DNA from: Chloroflexota bacterium
GTDB taxonomy: Bacteria > Chloroflexota > Anaerolineae > Aggregatilineales > Phototrophicaceae
Direction of reading: 5' to 3'
Assembly (NCBI GenBank): GCA_011525385.1
Contig: WTGF01000021.1
Coordinates: forward strand, 1 to 59,719
DNA length: 59,719 nt
Shown here: positions 1-8,930 of the stretch, piece by piece
Numbering within the stretch: the stretch's first letter is position 1
Layout of the letters: each line of letters starts with the position of its first letter
The notes under the pieces: generated by a model
Database searches by the model: none
The model's input: only the letters and a program-made list of their open reading frames with translations
Told to the model about the DNA's origin: nothing
Translations under genes and position numbers: made by a program

Positions 1-143
1 ACTTTGCGGAATATGTAATAATTTGTTGATTTTCGCAATGATCGACTCCCTTTTTATATTGTTTCGGTACTGTTTCCGTTATCTATGTGTATGATTTGCA
101 GTAGCGGACAAGCCCTACAATTTCGATGTGCAAAGAGATTGTC

Positions 144-152
144 TGCTATAAT
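144..152 (+). promoter_or_regulatory. Extended -10 promoter of the GH5 gene
   Basis: TGC-TATAAT at 144-152 is a perfect -10 hexamer with the TGn extension. No good -35 box is visible 17 nt upstream, as is usual for extended -10 promoters. Transcription would start near 159. The ribosome binding site GAAGGA (174-179) lies 6 nt before the ATG at 186. The rest of 1-143 is AT-rich and shows no gene. Confidence 0.6.
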
Positions 153-185
153 CTCCCGCATTGACCCGCCAAAGAAGGACCGCCC

Positions 186-2159
186 ATGCCCATCACAGCC
201 GAAGGCCGCTGGTTCAAGGACGAGACCGGGCGCACGCGCATCCTGCGCGGCGTCAACCTGAGCGGCGGCAGCAAGGTGCCGGCCCAGCCCCTGGGTTATA
301 CCCACCTGCCGGATAGCCTGGACGAGCGCCGCGCTGTTTCCTTCGTGGGGCGCCCCTTCCCGCTGGAAGAGGCCGATGAGCACTTCCTGCGGCTCAAGCA
401 CTGGGGGCTGGACTTTTTGCGGCTCGTAGTGACCTGGGAGGCGCTGGAGCACGACGCGCCCGGCAGCTATGACGAAGCCTTTCTCGACTATATCGAAGCC
501 CTGATCGAAAAGGCCCATGGGCATGACATCAACCTCTTCATCGACCCGCATCAAGATGTCTGGAGCCGCTTCAGCGGCGGCGACGGCGCGCCGGCCTGGA
601 CCTTCGACGTCGTCGGTCTGGAGATCGACAACTTCGAGGCCACCGGCGCCGCCCTGCTGCATCAGCAGCGCCTGGATCGCTTCCCGCAATTGATGTGGGC
701 CAGCAATTACAATCGCTTCGCCCCGCAGACCATGTTCACCTTGTTCTTCGGCGGCAACCGCTTCGCGCCAGAGCGAAAATATGCGGGCGAAACGCTACAG
801 GACTTCCTGCAAGGCCATTACATCCGGGCTTTTCAACATCTGGCGAGGCGCATCGCTCATCTGCCCAATATCGTCGGTTTCGGCGTCATGAACGAGCCCA
901 GCGCCGGGCTGATCGGCGTGCAGGACTTGCGCGCCACCGATCACCTCCTGGTCAAGCTGGAAATTACGCCGTCGCCGGCCGAGGCGATCTTCCTCGCCAA
1001 CGGATTCGAACAAGAGTGCCTGGACTTCGGCCAGCCGCTGATTGATCAACTGCCCGGCAACGCCAAAAAAGCCACCATCAATCCGCGCGGCTTGCGCGCC
1101 TGGAAAGACGACTGCCAGGACATCTGGCGCGAACAAGGCATCTGGGATCTGGACAAGGACGGCGCGCCGCGCCTGCTGCGGCCGGGTCACTTCGCCCGCG
1201 CCGATTTCGCTCAGGATTTTCTCAAACCCTTCAGCGAGCGCTTCGCCGCCGCTATCCACGAGGTCATGCCGGAGGCTCTCATCTTCGTCGAAGCCGAGCC
1301 GCTGGCCCCGCCGCCAGTCTACAAAGCCCCTGAGAAAATGGTCTACGCGCCCCATTTCTACGATGGCGCCACGCTTTTCACCAAGCGCTTCCATCCGCAG
1401 TTGAATATCAACCCCTTCAAGATGCGCCCCGTGATCGGGAGCGAGAACATCAAAGCCTACATGCGGCGGCAGATCGGTCGCTTTCGCAAGTACGCCGATC
1501 TCTGCATGGGCGATGTGCCCGTGGTCATGGGCGAGTTTGGCATCCCCTTCGATCTCAACGGGGCAAGCGCTTATGAGACCGGCGATTTCAGCGAGCAAGC
1601 CTGCGCGCTGGAATATCAACTGGCTGCGCTGGACGCGCATTTGATGAACTACACGCAGTGGAACTATAGTCCCGACAACAGCAACGAACACGGCGACAAC
1701 TGGAATGGCGAGGACCTGTCCATTTTCAGCCCTGACCAGCAAGACGATCCATCCAATATCGATTCCGGAGGCAGAGCTTTGTCCGCAGTCGTCCGCCCCT
1801 ACGCCAGGAAAGTCGCGGGAGAGCCGCTTAACATGCGCTTTGATCCGGCGCGCGGCTTGTTCACCTTCAGCTTCCGCGGCGACAGCCGCCCCGCCGAAGC
1901 GACTGAGATTTACGTGCCCAACTCGCAGTATCCCGACGGCTACCGCGTCGAGGTCAGCGACGGGGAGTATGAGGTGCTGTCGGAGCAGCAGCGCGTGATC
2001 TATCGGCACAGCGACAAGGATATGCCGCATATGATCCGCATCGTCTCCAAGACGCCGCCGCCGCCCGAGCTTTCGCCCTATGACAAGCTGGCGATTCTGG
2101 GGTTGATTGTGCTGTTCCTGTTGTTTCTGCTGGGTCGCGGCGGGAAGAAGGGGAAGTAA
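186..2159 (+). CDS. GH5 family glycosidase, membrane-anchored (glucosylceramidase/sterylglucosidase-like)
   Basis: A 657-residue retaining beta-glycosidase of family GH5. The acid/base glutamate is in the NEP motif (N236-E237-P238) and the nucleophile is E450 in VMGEFG. The N-terminus (RILRGVNLSGGSKVP) and the long DPHQDVWSR insert resemble the endoglycoceramidase-related/GH5_12 branch, whose studied members cleave glucosylceramide or steryl glucosides. That substrate is inferred from resemblance only. There is no N-terminal signal peptide, but the C-terminus has a beta-rich domain followed by a hydrophobic segment (about 634-650) and a basic GGKKGK tail, which suggests a C-terminal membrane anchor. 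The start is supported by GAAGGA 6 nt upstream. The gene stands alone, ahead of an AT-rich restriction-modification pair. Confidence 0.85.
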   Translation: MPITAEGRWFKDETGRTRILRGVNLSGGSKVPAQPLGYTHLPDSLDERRAVSFVGRPFPLEEADEHFLRLKHWGLDFLRLVVTWEALEHDAPGSYDEAFLDYIEALIEKAHGHDINLFIDPHQDVWSRFSGGDGAPAWTFDVVGLEIDNFEATGAALLHQQRLDRFPQLMWASNYNRFAPQTMFTLFFGGNRFAPERKYAGETLQDFLQGHYIRAFQHLARRIAHLPNIVGFGVMNEPSAGLIGVQDLRATDHLLVKLEITPSPAEAIFLANGFEQECLDFGQPLIDQLPGNAKKATINPRGLRAWKDDCQDIWREQGIWDLDKDGAPRLLRPGHFARADFAQDFLKPFSERFAAAIHEVMPEALIFVEAEPLAPPPVYKAPEKMVYAPHFYDGATLFTKRFHPQLNINPFKMRPVIGSENIKAYMRRQIGRFRKYADLCMGDVPVVMGEFGIPFDLNGASAYETGDFSEQACALEYQLAALDAHLMNYTQWNYSPDNSNEHGDNWNGEDLSIFSPDQQDDPSNIDSGGRALSAVVRPYARKVAGEPLNMRFDPARGLFTFSFRGDSRPAEATEIYVPNSQYPDGYRVEVSDGEYEVLSEQQRVIYRHSDKDMPHMIRIVSKTPPPPELSPYDKLAILGLIVLFLLFLLGRGGKKGK

Positions 2160-2215
2160 AGTTCTCGCTACTGAGTTACAATTGTTATGCGAAGCTAACG
2201 TATGCACATTGAATA

Positions 2216-3040
2216 ATGTCCGACGAGTTCCTTATCATTCTTGGCGACTGTGCGATTGAGTTGGCTCAGCTGCATAACGATTCAGTTCAGTTGATTATTA
2301 CGTCGCCTCCCTACGCCGATCAACGTAAAAAAACTTACGGCGGTATTCACCCCGACGAATACGTTGAATGGTTTTTGCCGATTTCTCGCGAACTCCTGCG
2401 TGTTCTGAATCCACGTGGGACGTTCATCCTCAATATCAAGGAGAAAGCAGTCAATGGCGAGCGACATACGTATGTTCTTGACTTAATCAAAGCGATGCGC
2501 GAGCAAGGCTGGCTATGGACCGAAGAGTTTATCTGGCACAAGAAAAACTCGTATCCGGGCAAATGGCCAAATCGCTTTAGAGACTCGTGGGAAAGACTGC
2601 TGCAATTTAACAAAAGCAAGAAGTTCGACATGTATCAAGAAGAAGTGATGGTCCCGGTTGGCGATTGGGCCAAGGCGCGTCTCAAGAATCTAAGCGAAAC
2701 CGACAAGATACGCGATGAGTCAAGAGTCGAGAGCGGTTTCGGCAAGAACATATCGAATTGGGTTGGTCGAGAGATGGTGTATCCCACAAATGTTATCCAT
2801 ATGGCGACCGAAACGGGTAACCAGGGACATAGTGCAGTGTTTCCGCGACAGCTACCTGCATGGTTTATCAAATTATTTACGCAACCTGGTGATACAGTGC
2901 TGGATCCGTTCGTGGGGTCAGGAACTACTATGTTTGTCGCTCACGAGATGAAACGCTGTGCCATAGGTATAGATATTGTTTCCGAATACATAGACTCCAT
3001 AGAAGAGTACTTTAATATGTGCGAGCGAAAACAGGCGTGA
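2216..3040 (+). CDS. DNA methyltransferase of a type II R-M system (beta class, TSPPY)
   Basis: A 274-residue S-adenosylmethionine-dependent amino-methyltransferase. Catalytic motif IV, TSPPY, is at residues 29-33 and the AdoMet motif I, DPFVGSG, comes late (about 230-236). This circular order defines the beta class. SPPY is typical of enzymes making N4-methylcytosine, so m4C is the first guess, though m6A is not excluded. The next gene, 7 nt downstream, is a restriction endonuclease, so the pair forms a type II R-M operon whose methylase protects host DNA. Both genes are clearly AT-richer than the flanking genes and use different codons, which indicates horizontal acquisition. No strong ribosome binding site precedes the ATG. 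Confidence 0.9.
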   Translation: MSDEFLIILGDCAIELAQLHNDSVQLIITSPPYADQRKKTYGGIHPDEYVEWFLPISRELLRVLNPRGTFILNIKEKAVNGERHTYVLDLIKAMREQGWLWTEEFIWHKKNSYPGKWPNRFRDSWERLLQFNKSKKFDMYQEEVMVPVGDWAKARLKNLSETDKIRDESRVESGFGKNISNWVGREMVYPTNVIHMATETGNQGHSAVFPRQLPAWFIKLFTQPGDTVLDPFVGSGTTMFVAHEMKRCAIGIDIVSEYIDSIEEYFNMCERKQA

Positions 3041-3047
3041 GGAGATT

Positions 3048-3863
3048 ATGACCGAACACCTTTTGCAAGCGGTTCAAGAATACGTTGAAGAGAACATAGG
3101 TGCGGAGTTTCACGACAAACGACTGGATACCGTTAAAGAAAAACGGCTAAAGGACGTACTGAAACGGAAGAATCCGTACTTGTTCAAAGCAAAGGCGCAA
3201 GATGCTGCCCAATTGATACGCAGTATCTTAGACGCATTTCTTTCGTCGCAAGAGGAGACGATTTTCGGCGAGTTTCTGGAGGGAGTTGCTGTTTTCGTGG
3301 CAAAACAATTACACGAAGGCTTCAAGCCTTCAATTGATGAGTTGACAGGTATTGATTTGGTCTTTGAGAAAAACGGAAAAGTCTTTGCTGTCGACATAAA
3401 GTCCGGTCCCAATTGGGGTAATGACAGCCAAAAGCAGAAAATGTACCGCAATTTCAGTGAGGCAATCGTTCGACTACAACCTCGGTATCCTGCTCAGCGT
3501 ATCTTGCCCATCAATGGCTGTATGTATGGTAAAGACAGTAGACCCCGCAAATTGGGCAAAATCAAAGAGGCACGTGTCGTTATAGAACAGGTCGAGTATT
3601 GGAAGTTATGTGGGCAGGATTTTTGGGATTTTATTGCGGGAAATAGACAGCTTTATCTGGAGATTATTGAACCACTTGGTTACCAGGCAGAACAGCGCAA
3701 CGAAAACTTTCAGAAGGAGTACGGCAAATTCATAACCAAAATGACACGCGAATTCCTCATCGAGTACTCCGATGAAGATGGCGGCATTGCATGGGAGAAA
3801 CTTACACATTTCGTTTCTGCGAGTAAGGCGGCAAATACACTAAGTCACTTTTCTCCGACTTAG
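3048..3863 (+). CDS. Type II restriction endonuclease (PmeII/TdeIII-like, PD-(D/E)xK)
   Basis: A 271-residue endonuclease partner of the preceding methylase. The centre carries a PD-(D/E)xK-type site: D103 in TGIDLVF, then D116-I-K118 in FAVDIKSG, an Asp-for-Glu variant. The adjoining SGPNWGNDSQ and the N-terminal half (NPYLFKAK, SSQEETIFGEFLEG) match from memory the PmeII/TdeIII family. TdeIII cuts GGNCC, but the specificity here is not known. The start is well marked by GAGGAG that overlaps the methylase stop, so the two genes are probably translated from one message. Base composition is AT-rich like the methylase. Confidence 0.8.
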   Translation: MTEHLLQAVQEYVEENIGAEFHDKRLDTVKEKRLKDVLKRKNPYLFKAKAQDAAQLIRSILDAFLSSQEETIFGEFLEGVAVFVAKQLHEGFKPSIDELTGIDLVFEKNGKVFAVDIKSGPNWGNDSQKQKMYRNFSEAIVRLQPRYPAQRILPINGCMYGKDSRPRKLGKIKEARVVIEQVEYWKLCGQDFWDFIAGNRQLYLEIIEPLGYQAEQRNENFQKEYGKFITKMTREFLIEYSDEDGGIAWEKLTHFVSASKAANTLSHFSPT

Positions 3864-3895
3864 TCGTTCTATTTCTGTAGATTTGATCTTGAATC

Positions 3896-4810
3896 TTGTT
3901 CCATTTGGAGTACGGCGTGCACCATCCCAAACATCTGATCCTTCTCGTGTACCTAGTCTTGAGCCTAACCACCACAGCCCAAGACCTGCCAGACCGCGAA
4001 ACCATCACCCGCCACGCCAGCGACGACATCGCCCTGGTCGCCGACTTCTACGCCGGGCCCGCAGACGCGCCCGTCATCATCGCCCTGCACATGCTCAACA
4101 GCGAGCGCGCCGCTTACGCGCCTCTCATCCCCGACCTGCAGGCCGCCGGCTACGCGCTGCTCAATGTCGATATGCGCGGGCACGGCGCATCGGGCGGGGC
4201 GCGCGACTGGGACGCGGCCATCGCCGATGTGGCCGACTGGATCGCCTGGCTTGAGACCGAAGGACATCTCAACGAGAGCGGCCTGGCCATCATGGGCGCC
4301 AGCATCGGCGCCAATGTCGCCATCATCAGCTGCGCCGAAAGCGCGGTCTGCGCCGGCGCGATTGCGCTGTCGCCGGGTCTGGACTACCGCGGCGTCAAAC
4401 CCGAGGCCGCGCTGGTCGACGGCTTGGCGGATCGCGCCGCTCTGCTGGTCGCCGCGGGACGGGACCAAAGCAGCGCGACGGCCATTCGGCAGATGTTTCT
4501 CAAGGCACAGGGCGCTGTCACCGCGCGCATGTACAGCGGGCGCGCCCACGGCACGCGGCTTTTCGAGTCGGAATATGAAAGCGTCAGCCAACTCATTCTG
4601 CACTGGCTAAGGGAACACATTCCCGTCAACCACGCGCCATCAAAAGACGACGAGTGCAATCCAGACAATTATCAATTCGGCAAACGCGGTTACATACTTT
4701 GCAGCAGCATCCCCAGGGCTATGAAACCTATCACCGCTGATCATTGTCTATACGAGCATATGGACGATAGAGACAATGACGGAGTAGTTTGCGAAATAGA
4801 CAGGAGCTGA
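3896..4810 (+). CDS. Secreted alpha/beta hydrolase with C-terminal Excalibur domain
   Basis: A 304-residue protein. A hydrophobic N-terminal segment (about 12-28, LILLVYLVLSL, ending TTTAQ) looks like a signal peptide. The body is an alpha/beta-hydrolase of the dienelactone-hydrolase type: nucleophile elbow GASIGA (S136), likely acid D190 in AAGRDQ and histidine H218 in RAHGT. The last 45 residues form an Excalibur-like Ca-binding module ending DRDNDGVVCE, preceded by paired cysteines. The substrate is unknown. The same tail ends the secreted protein at 7452-8765, so both may act outside the cell. The nitroreductase gene follows after 4 nt. GC content returns to the chromosomal level within this gene, marking the edge of the R-M island. 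Confidence 0.75.
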   Translation: MFHLEYGVHHPKHLILLVYLVLSLTTTAQDLPDRETITRHASDDIALVADFYAGPADAPVIIALHMLNSERAAYAPLIPDLQAAGYALLNVDMRGHGASGGARDWDAAIADVADWIAWLETEGHLNESGLAIMGASIGANVAIISCAESAVCAGAIALSPGLDYRGVKPEAALVDGLADRAALLVAAGRDQSSATAIRQMFLKAQGAVTARMYSGRAHGTRLFESEYESVSQLILHWLREHIPVNHAPSKDDECNPDNYQFGKRGYILCSSIPRAMKPITADHCLYEHMDDRDNDGVVCEIDRS

Positions 4811-4814
4811 CAAG

Positions 4815-5468
4815 ATGAACTTTGATTTGGAGTCCGTTGATTATATTTTGGAAACCACGCGCAGCGTGCGAAAGCGCCTCGATTTGACACGAGCGGTCGA
4901 TCGCGATGTCGTCATGCGCTGTATCGAGATCGCGACCCAAGCGCCAACCGGCAGCAACCGCCAGGGCTGGAAGTGGCTGGCGCTCAGCGATGCCGACAAA
5001 AAAGCTAAAATCGGCGAATATTACAAGGACTCCTGGTACGCCTACGCCGGCGTAGCGGCGCGCTCGGCGCCCGGCGAAGAGCCGTCGGCGCAGATGAAAC
5101 GGGTCATCAGTTCGGCGCGTTACCTGGCCGACCACATGGGCAAGGTCCCGATGATGATCTTTCCCTGCGTCGAGGGCCGAGCCAGCGACGCCAGCCCGGC
5201 GGCCAACGCCGGCTTGTACGGTTCGATCATACCCGCGGCCTGGTCCCTGATGCTGGCGCTGCGGGCGCGCGGCATCGGCGCGGCCTGGACGACGCTGCAC
5301 CTCAGCTACGAAAAAGAGTGCAACGAGATCCTGGGCATTCCCGATAATATCACCACCGCCGCCTTGCTGCCTGTGGCTTATTTCACAGGTGATACCTTCA
5401 AGAAAGCCGACCGCGTCCCGGTCGGCGAATTGACCTATTGGGAATCCTGGGGCGAGACTGTCGGCTAG
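4815..5468 (+). CDS. Nitroreductase family protein (FMN-dependent)
   Basis: A 217-residue member of the nitroreductase fold. The FMN-phosphate-binding start of the fold is seen as TTRSVRKRLD (14-23), followed by APTGSNRQGW (about 42-51), which lines the flavin, and the dimer-core helix AAWSLMLALRARGIG (about 137-151). Family members use NAD(P)H to reduce nitro groups, quinones or enones, and the substrate here cannot be read from sequence. AGGAG precedes the ATG. The gene begins 4 nt after the hydrolase gene, so the two are probably co-transcribed. Confidence 0.85.
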   Translation: MNFDLESVDYILETTRSVRKRLDLTRAVDRDVVMRCIEIATQAPTGSNRQGWKWLALSDADKKAKIGEYYKDSWYAYAGVAARSAPGEEPSAQMKRVISSARYLADHMGKVPMMIFPCVEGRASDASPAANAGLYGSIIPAAWSLMLALRARGIGAAWTTLHLSYEKECNEILGIPDNITTAALLPVAYFTGDTFKKADRVPVGELTYWESWGETVG

Positions 5469-5581
5469 CCTGGAGCCCCCGCCTGTAATCCCACCGACAT
5501 GAAACTGTTTGCGTTGCGCTTTTTCGGTAGTATAGTAAAGTCAGCGCAAGTCAATGGGTCAGACGCCCTTTTGGATTGACT

Positions 5582-6448
5582 ATGTCTGGATCGGCTCAAG
5601 CGGAAGGCATTCGTCGCTATTACGCAACGGATGAAAAACTGCGCATAGAGGACGAAACGCACGCCAAATACGCCGTTCCAAAATGCGATTTCGTGAACTG
5701 GACCCTGGATACCTTGGTTTGGCAGACCGATGACACGGTGCTCGATATCGGTTGCGGCCGGGGCAATCATTACGCGCAGTTGATCGACCGAGCCCCTGAC
5801 ATCACGTACTTCGCTCTGGATTTGTCCCCCTTCATGCTGCGCAATCATCCTGCCCAAGGCGACCGGCTCGCCTTGGGCAATGCGCTGCAACTGCCCTATG
5901 CCGATGACAGCTTTGACGTGGTGATGGCCAACCATGTGCTCTATCATCTGGACAATATCGATCGCGGATTGGACGAGATCAAGCGTGTACTCAAACCGGG
6001 CGGAAAAATGCTCGCCACCACCAACAGCATCCATAACCTGCCCGAACTGCAAGTGCTGTTTCGCCGCGCTATCGTCTTGCTCAGCGCCAACGGCGCCCAC
6101 GTGCACCCGCCCACCCTGCCCAGCGATTCCTTCGCGCTGGAAAACGGCACCCGCATCCTGGCGCGGCACTTTTACGCGGTCGTCCGGCACGACCTGCCCG
6201 GGCAATTGATATTCGACGATATTGATCCGGCCATGGATTACCTCGACAGCATGCGCGACCTGCGCCAACATAGCTTGCCGGAAGACGTCGATTGGGACGA
6301 CATGATGCTGATCATGCGCCAGCAGATCAGTCAATTGATCGACCTGATGGGCAAACTGGAGCTCAATATCGTGAGCGGCGCATTGCTCGCCAGCGATAGC
6401 GGCGGCTTCATCAACGAATTCATCGAGCGCGACCAAGCGGCCGGTTGA
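5582..6448 (+). CDS. Class I SAM-dependent methyltransferase (methyltransf_11 type)
   Basis: A 288-residue methyltransferase. Motif I is VLDIGCGRG (residues 53-61), followed by an acidic residue in FALDLS, then LPYADDSFDVVMANHVLYHL and the post-motif VLKPGGKML, the usual order of small-molecule methyltransferases. The acceptor is unknown. An upstream in-frame TTG (5576) exists, but the ATG at 5582 is the better start. It stands between nitroreductase and PfkB kinase genes on the same strand with a 113-nt gap before it. Confidence 0.85.
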   Translation: MSGSAQAEGIRRYYATDEKLRIEDETHAKYAVPKCDFVNWTLDTLVWQTDDTVLDIGCGRGNHYAQLIDRAPDITYFALDLSPFMLRNHPAQGDRLALGNALQLPYADDSFDVVMANHVLYHLDNIDRGLDEIKRVLKPGGKMLATTNSIHNLPELQVLFRRAIVLLSANGAHVHPPTLPSDSFALENGTRILARHFYAVVRHDLPGQLIFDDIDPAMDYLDSMRDLRQHSLPEDVDWDDMMLIMRQQISQLIDLMGKLELNIVSGALLASDSGGFINEFIERDQAAG

Positions 6449-6494
6449 GCCGCCCTCTAGTCCAACACCAGCGGCGCAGGACGAGGAAGGACCC

Positions 6495-7439
6495 ATGTCC
6501 GTCTTATCATTCGGTGAACTGCTGATCGACTTCGTCGCGCTGGAAATGGGCGTGGCAGTCGGCGAGGCCTCCGGTTTCATCAAGGCGCCGGGCGGGGCCC
6601 CGGCCAATGTTGCCGCCGCCGTCGCCCGCCTGGGCTACCAAAGCGCATTCATGGGACAGGTCGGCGATGATCCCTTTGGCAGGCATCTTGCCGGCGTGCT
6701 GGCCAGCGAAGACGTCAATATCGAGGGCTTGAGTTTTTCGGGGGAGGCGCGCACCGCCTTGGCTTTTGTCTCCAACACAGCCGATGGCGATCGCAGCTTC
6801 ATGTTCTATCGGCATCCCTCCGCGGACATGCTGATGCGGCCGGAAGATGTCAAAACATCCGTCATAGACTCGGCGCAGGCATTTCATTACGGCAGCATCA
6901 CTTTGATCCGCGAACCGGCGAAATCCGCCCTGTTGATGGCGCTCGAGCACGCCGCCGCCGGGGGCAAGTTCATCTCCTATGATCCCAACCTGCGCCTGCC
7001 GCTTTGGGAGAGCGCGGCGGCGGCAAAAGCCGGCATGATCGCCGGACTGGACTACGCCAATCTGCTCAAAATCAGCGACGAGGAACTGCTGTTCCTGACC
7101 AGCGGCGATGATGTCGCGCCCTTATGGCGCGAGCGCATGGAATTAATCTGCGTCACCTATGGACCCGGCGGCGCTGTTATCCACCTGCGCGATGGCGAAA
7201 CGATCAAACACGATGGATATGCTGTGAACGCCCGCGATACCACCGGCGCCGGCGACGCTTTTGTGGCGGCCATGTTGATCGGCATCCTGGAACATCGCGC
7301 TGACTACGCCGCGCGCCTGCCCGAGATTCTCGACTTCGCCAACGCCGTGGGCGCGTTGACCTGCCTGAAGGAAGGCGCGATTCCTTCGCTGCCCAGCATG
7401 GCCGAGGCGCGGGCTTTCATCGCGGGGCGCAAGGGCTAG
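6495..7439 (+). CDS. PfkB family carbohydrate kinase (fructokinase-like)
   Basis: A 314-residue ribokinase/PfkB-fold sugar kinase. The N-terminal signature GELLIDF and KAPGGAPANVAAAVARLG are typical of fructokinases. The C-terminal signature DTTGAGDAF contains the catalytic base D254 and the anion hole. It would phosphorylate fructose or a related sugar with ATP in the cytoplasm; fructose is an inference from the N-terminal motif. A strong AGGAAGGA lies just before the ATG. No sugar transporter or hydrolase is adjacent. Confidence 0.88.
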   Translation: MSVLSFGELLIDFVALEMGVAVGEASGFIKAPGGAPANVAAAVARLGYQSAFMGQVGDDPFGRHLAGVLASEDVNIEGLSFSGEARTALAFVSNTADGDRSFMFYRHPSADMLMRPEDVKTSVIDSAQAFHYGSITLIREPAKSALLMALEHAAAGGKFISYDPNLRLPLWESAAAAKAGMIAGLDYANLLKISDEELLFLTSGDDVAPLWRERMELICVTYGPGGAVIHLRDGETIKHDGYAVNARDTTGAGDAFVAAMLIGILEHRADYAARLPEILDFANAVGALTCLKEGAIPSLPSMAEARAFIAGRKG

Positions 7440-7451
7440 GCAGGCGCGGCG

Positions 7452-8765
7452 TCACTCACAGACGATGCCATCCTTATCGCGGTCATTCATGTATTGGTAG
7501 GCCGGATGTCCGCGCGGCACGGGCGCGATGCCGTGTCGGCGCGCTTCGGCGCAAGTAATCCTGCCGTTGCCATTGTCATCATATAGCGCGAGCGCCGATT
7601 GCGCGGCGGGTGCTTGTTGGGCAGGCTGCGCTTGTTGCTGCTGCGTTTGTGTCGAACCCTGCGATGTCTGCCTCGCGGCGGGTTGAGGAACGGTTCGACT
7701 AGAGCGGCTGCTGACCGGCTTCGTCCCGCTAACCCTTAGTGTCTTGGCTATCCAACCGCTATTTATATGAACCCAGCAGTAGGCTTCGCCTTGCGCTGAC
7801 TCCACGACAGCATAAGAACCCGGTCCCGCCAAGCCAACTTTCTCGCTATTGAAAGACGCTTGCGCGCGGATATTCATGGCGCCAGTCACATAGGCGGTAT
7901 CGTACAAGAAGCAAGCTTGGGCCCCCGCAGGCGGCTGTTGACGGAGGGGCTGGCTGGCGCTTGCCGCCGCGCTAACCAGCGACGTTTTGGCTATCCAGCC
8001 GCTGCCGATATGAATCCAGCAATATCTCTCGTCTTGCGCGGATCTTGAGACAGCGTAAGTATCCGGTTGCGCCAAGCCGATCTTGGCGCTGCTGACGGAC
8101 GCTCCCGACCGGATGTTCATCGCGCCTGTCACGCGGGCGGTATCGGATGCGAAGCAGCCTTCGTTACTTGTCGGCGCAGTCACCGTGTTCGCGGGGGCGA
8201 TTCCAGCGTAACAATTCAGCTTTTCGGCTATGCCGAGCGATTGACATTCCTCCCGCGGGTTGCATCGCTGCAGAATCTGGATTGCGGCATTCGCCTCTCT
8301 ACTATCCATCGACAGCTTGTACGCCGCTTTTACATTCACAACGGTCTGCGCAAACCAGCATACATTTTCAGTTGGCGTCCATTCCGCCAAGTCTTTGCCG
8401 CTTTTCTGGTGACGGTTGACGCCGGGACTAGCCAGTGTGAGATTATCTAAATCCTGTGCGAATCGCCGTCTTGTCGAAGCAGCCTTCGCGCACAATCCGC
8501 TATCGTGCGCTTCGGAAGTCGCGACGATATGCTCAATGTCAGTTTCATACCTGCTGCTGAAGACTTCCCCGGTGTAAGGGCTGATAATCTTGCCATCCAG
8601 ATTCTCCGCAATGATGCGCAGCTCGATACTTTGCGGATAGGAGTAATCGCTTCGGTTATATGGTGAACATCGGTTTTCCGGCGCAACAGTGACTTGCGCT
8701 GATACTGACAGTGCCGTCGCAAATGCCATTGCCGCTGCAACAATTATTCGCCGGACAGCCATCAT
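7452..8765 (-). CDS. Secreted HNH (DUF1524-like) protein with two SH3b repeats and Excalibur tail
   Basis: About 437 residues from the ATG at 8765 (GAGGGAG just upstream; a TTG at 8777 is the longer alternative). Order: signal peptide (about 1-24); an HNH-like nuclease domain with ETDIEHIVA (His near 79) and DLDNLTLASPGVNRHQKSGKD (about 105-125), resembling DUF1524/GmrSD C-terminal nucleases; two tandem SH3b-like repeats of about 62 residues, each with TGAMNIR and SGWIAKT; a Gln/Ala/Ser-rich linker; and an Excalibur module ending NDRDKDGIVCE. It is likely an exported, wall- or surface-associated nuclease, which is inference. It faces the PfkB gene tail to tail with a 12-nt gap. Confidence 0.75.
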   Translation of the reverse strand: MMAVRRIIVAAAMAFATALSVSAQVTVAPENRCSPYNRSDYSYPQSIELRIIAENLDGKIISPYTGEVFSSRYETDIEHIVATSEAHDSGLCAKAASTRRRFAQDLDNLTLASPGVNRHQKSGKDLAEWTPTENVCWFAQTVVNVKAAYKLSMDSREANAAIQILQRCNPREECQSLGIAEKLNCYAGIAPANTVTAPTSNEGCFASDTARVTGAMNIRSGASVSSAKIGLAQPDTYAVSRSAQDERYCWIHIGSGWIAKTSLVSAAASASQPLRQQPPAGAQACFLYDTAYVTGAMNIRAQASFNSEKVGLAGPGSYAVVESAQGEAYCWVHINSGWIAKTLRVSGTKPVSSRSSRTVPQPAARQTSQGSTQTQQQQAQPAQQAPAAQSALALYDDNGNGRITCAEARRHGIAPVPRGHPAYQYMNDRDKDGIVCE

Positions 8766-8930
8766 TTTCTCCCTCAATGGAAGCCTAAGCGGCCGCTGCC
8801 CAGCGATTGGATTGCCGCCAAGTCATTCAGATAAACAACGATGCCGTAGGTCGGGGCTCGGGGCGCAAGCGCGCCCGCCAAGTGAAAAGCCCGGAGCATT
8901 TCAGGGCAGTGTTGGATAAGGTATACTGGT

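Noticed and set aside
795..2207. 470-codon minus-strand frame opposite the GH5 gene
   Set aside because: No recognisable domain and it mirrors GC-rich coding on the + strand.
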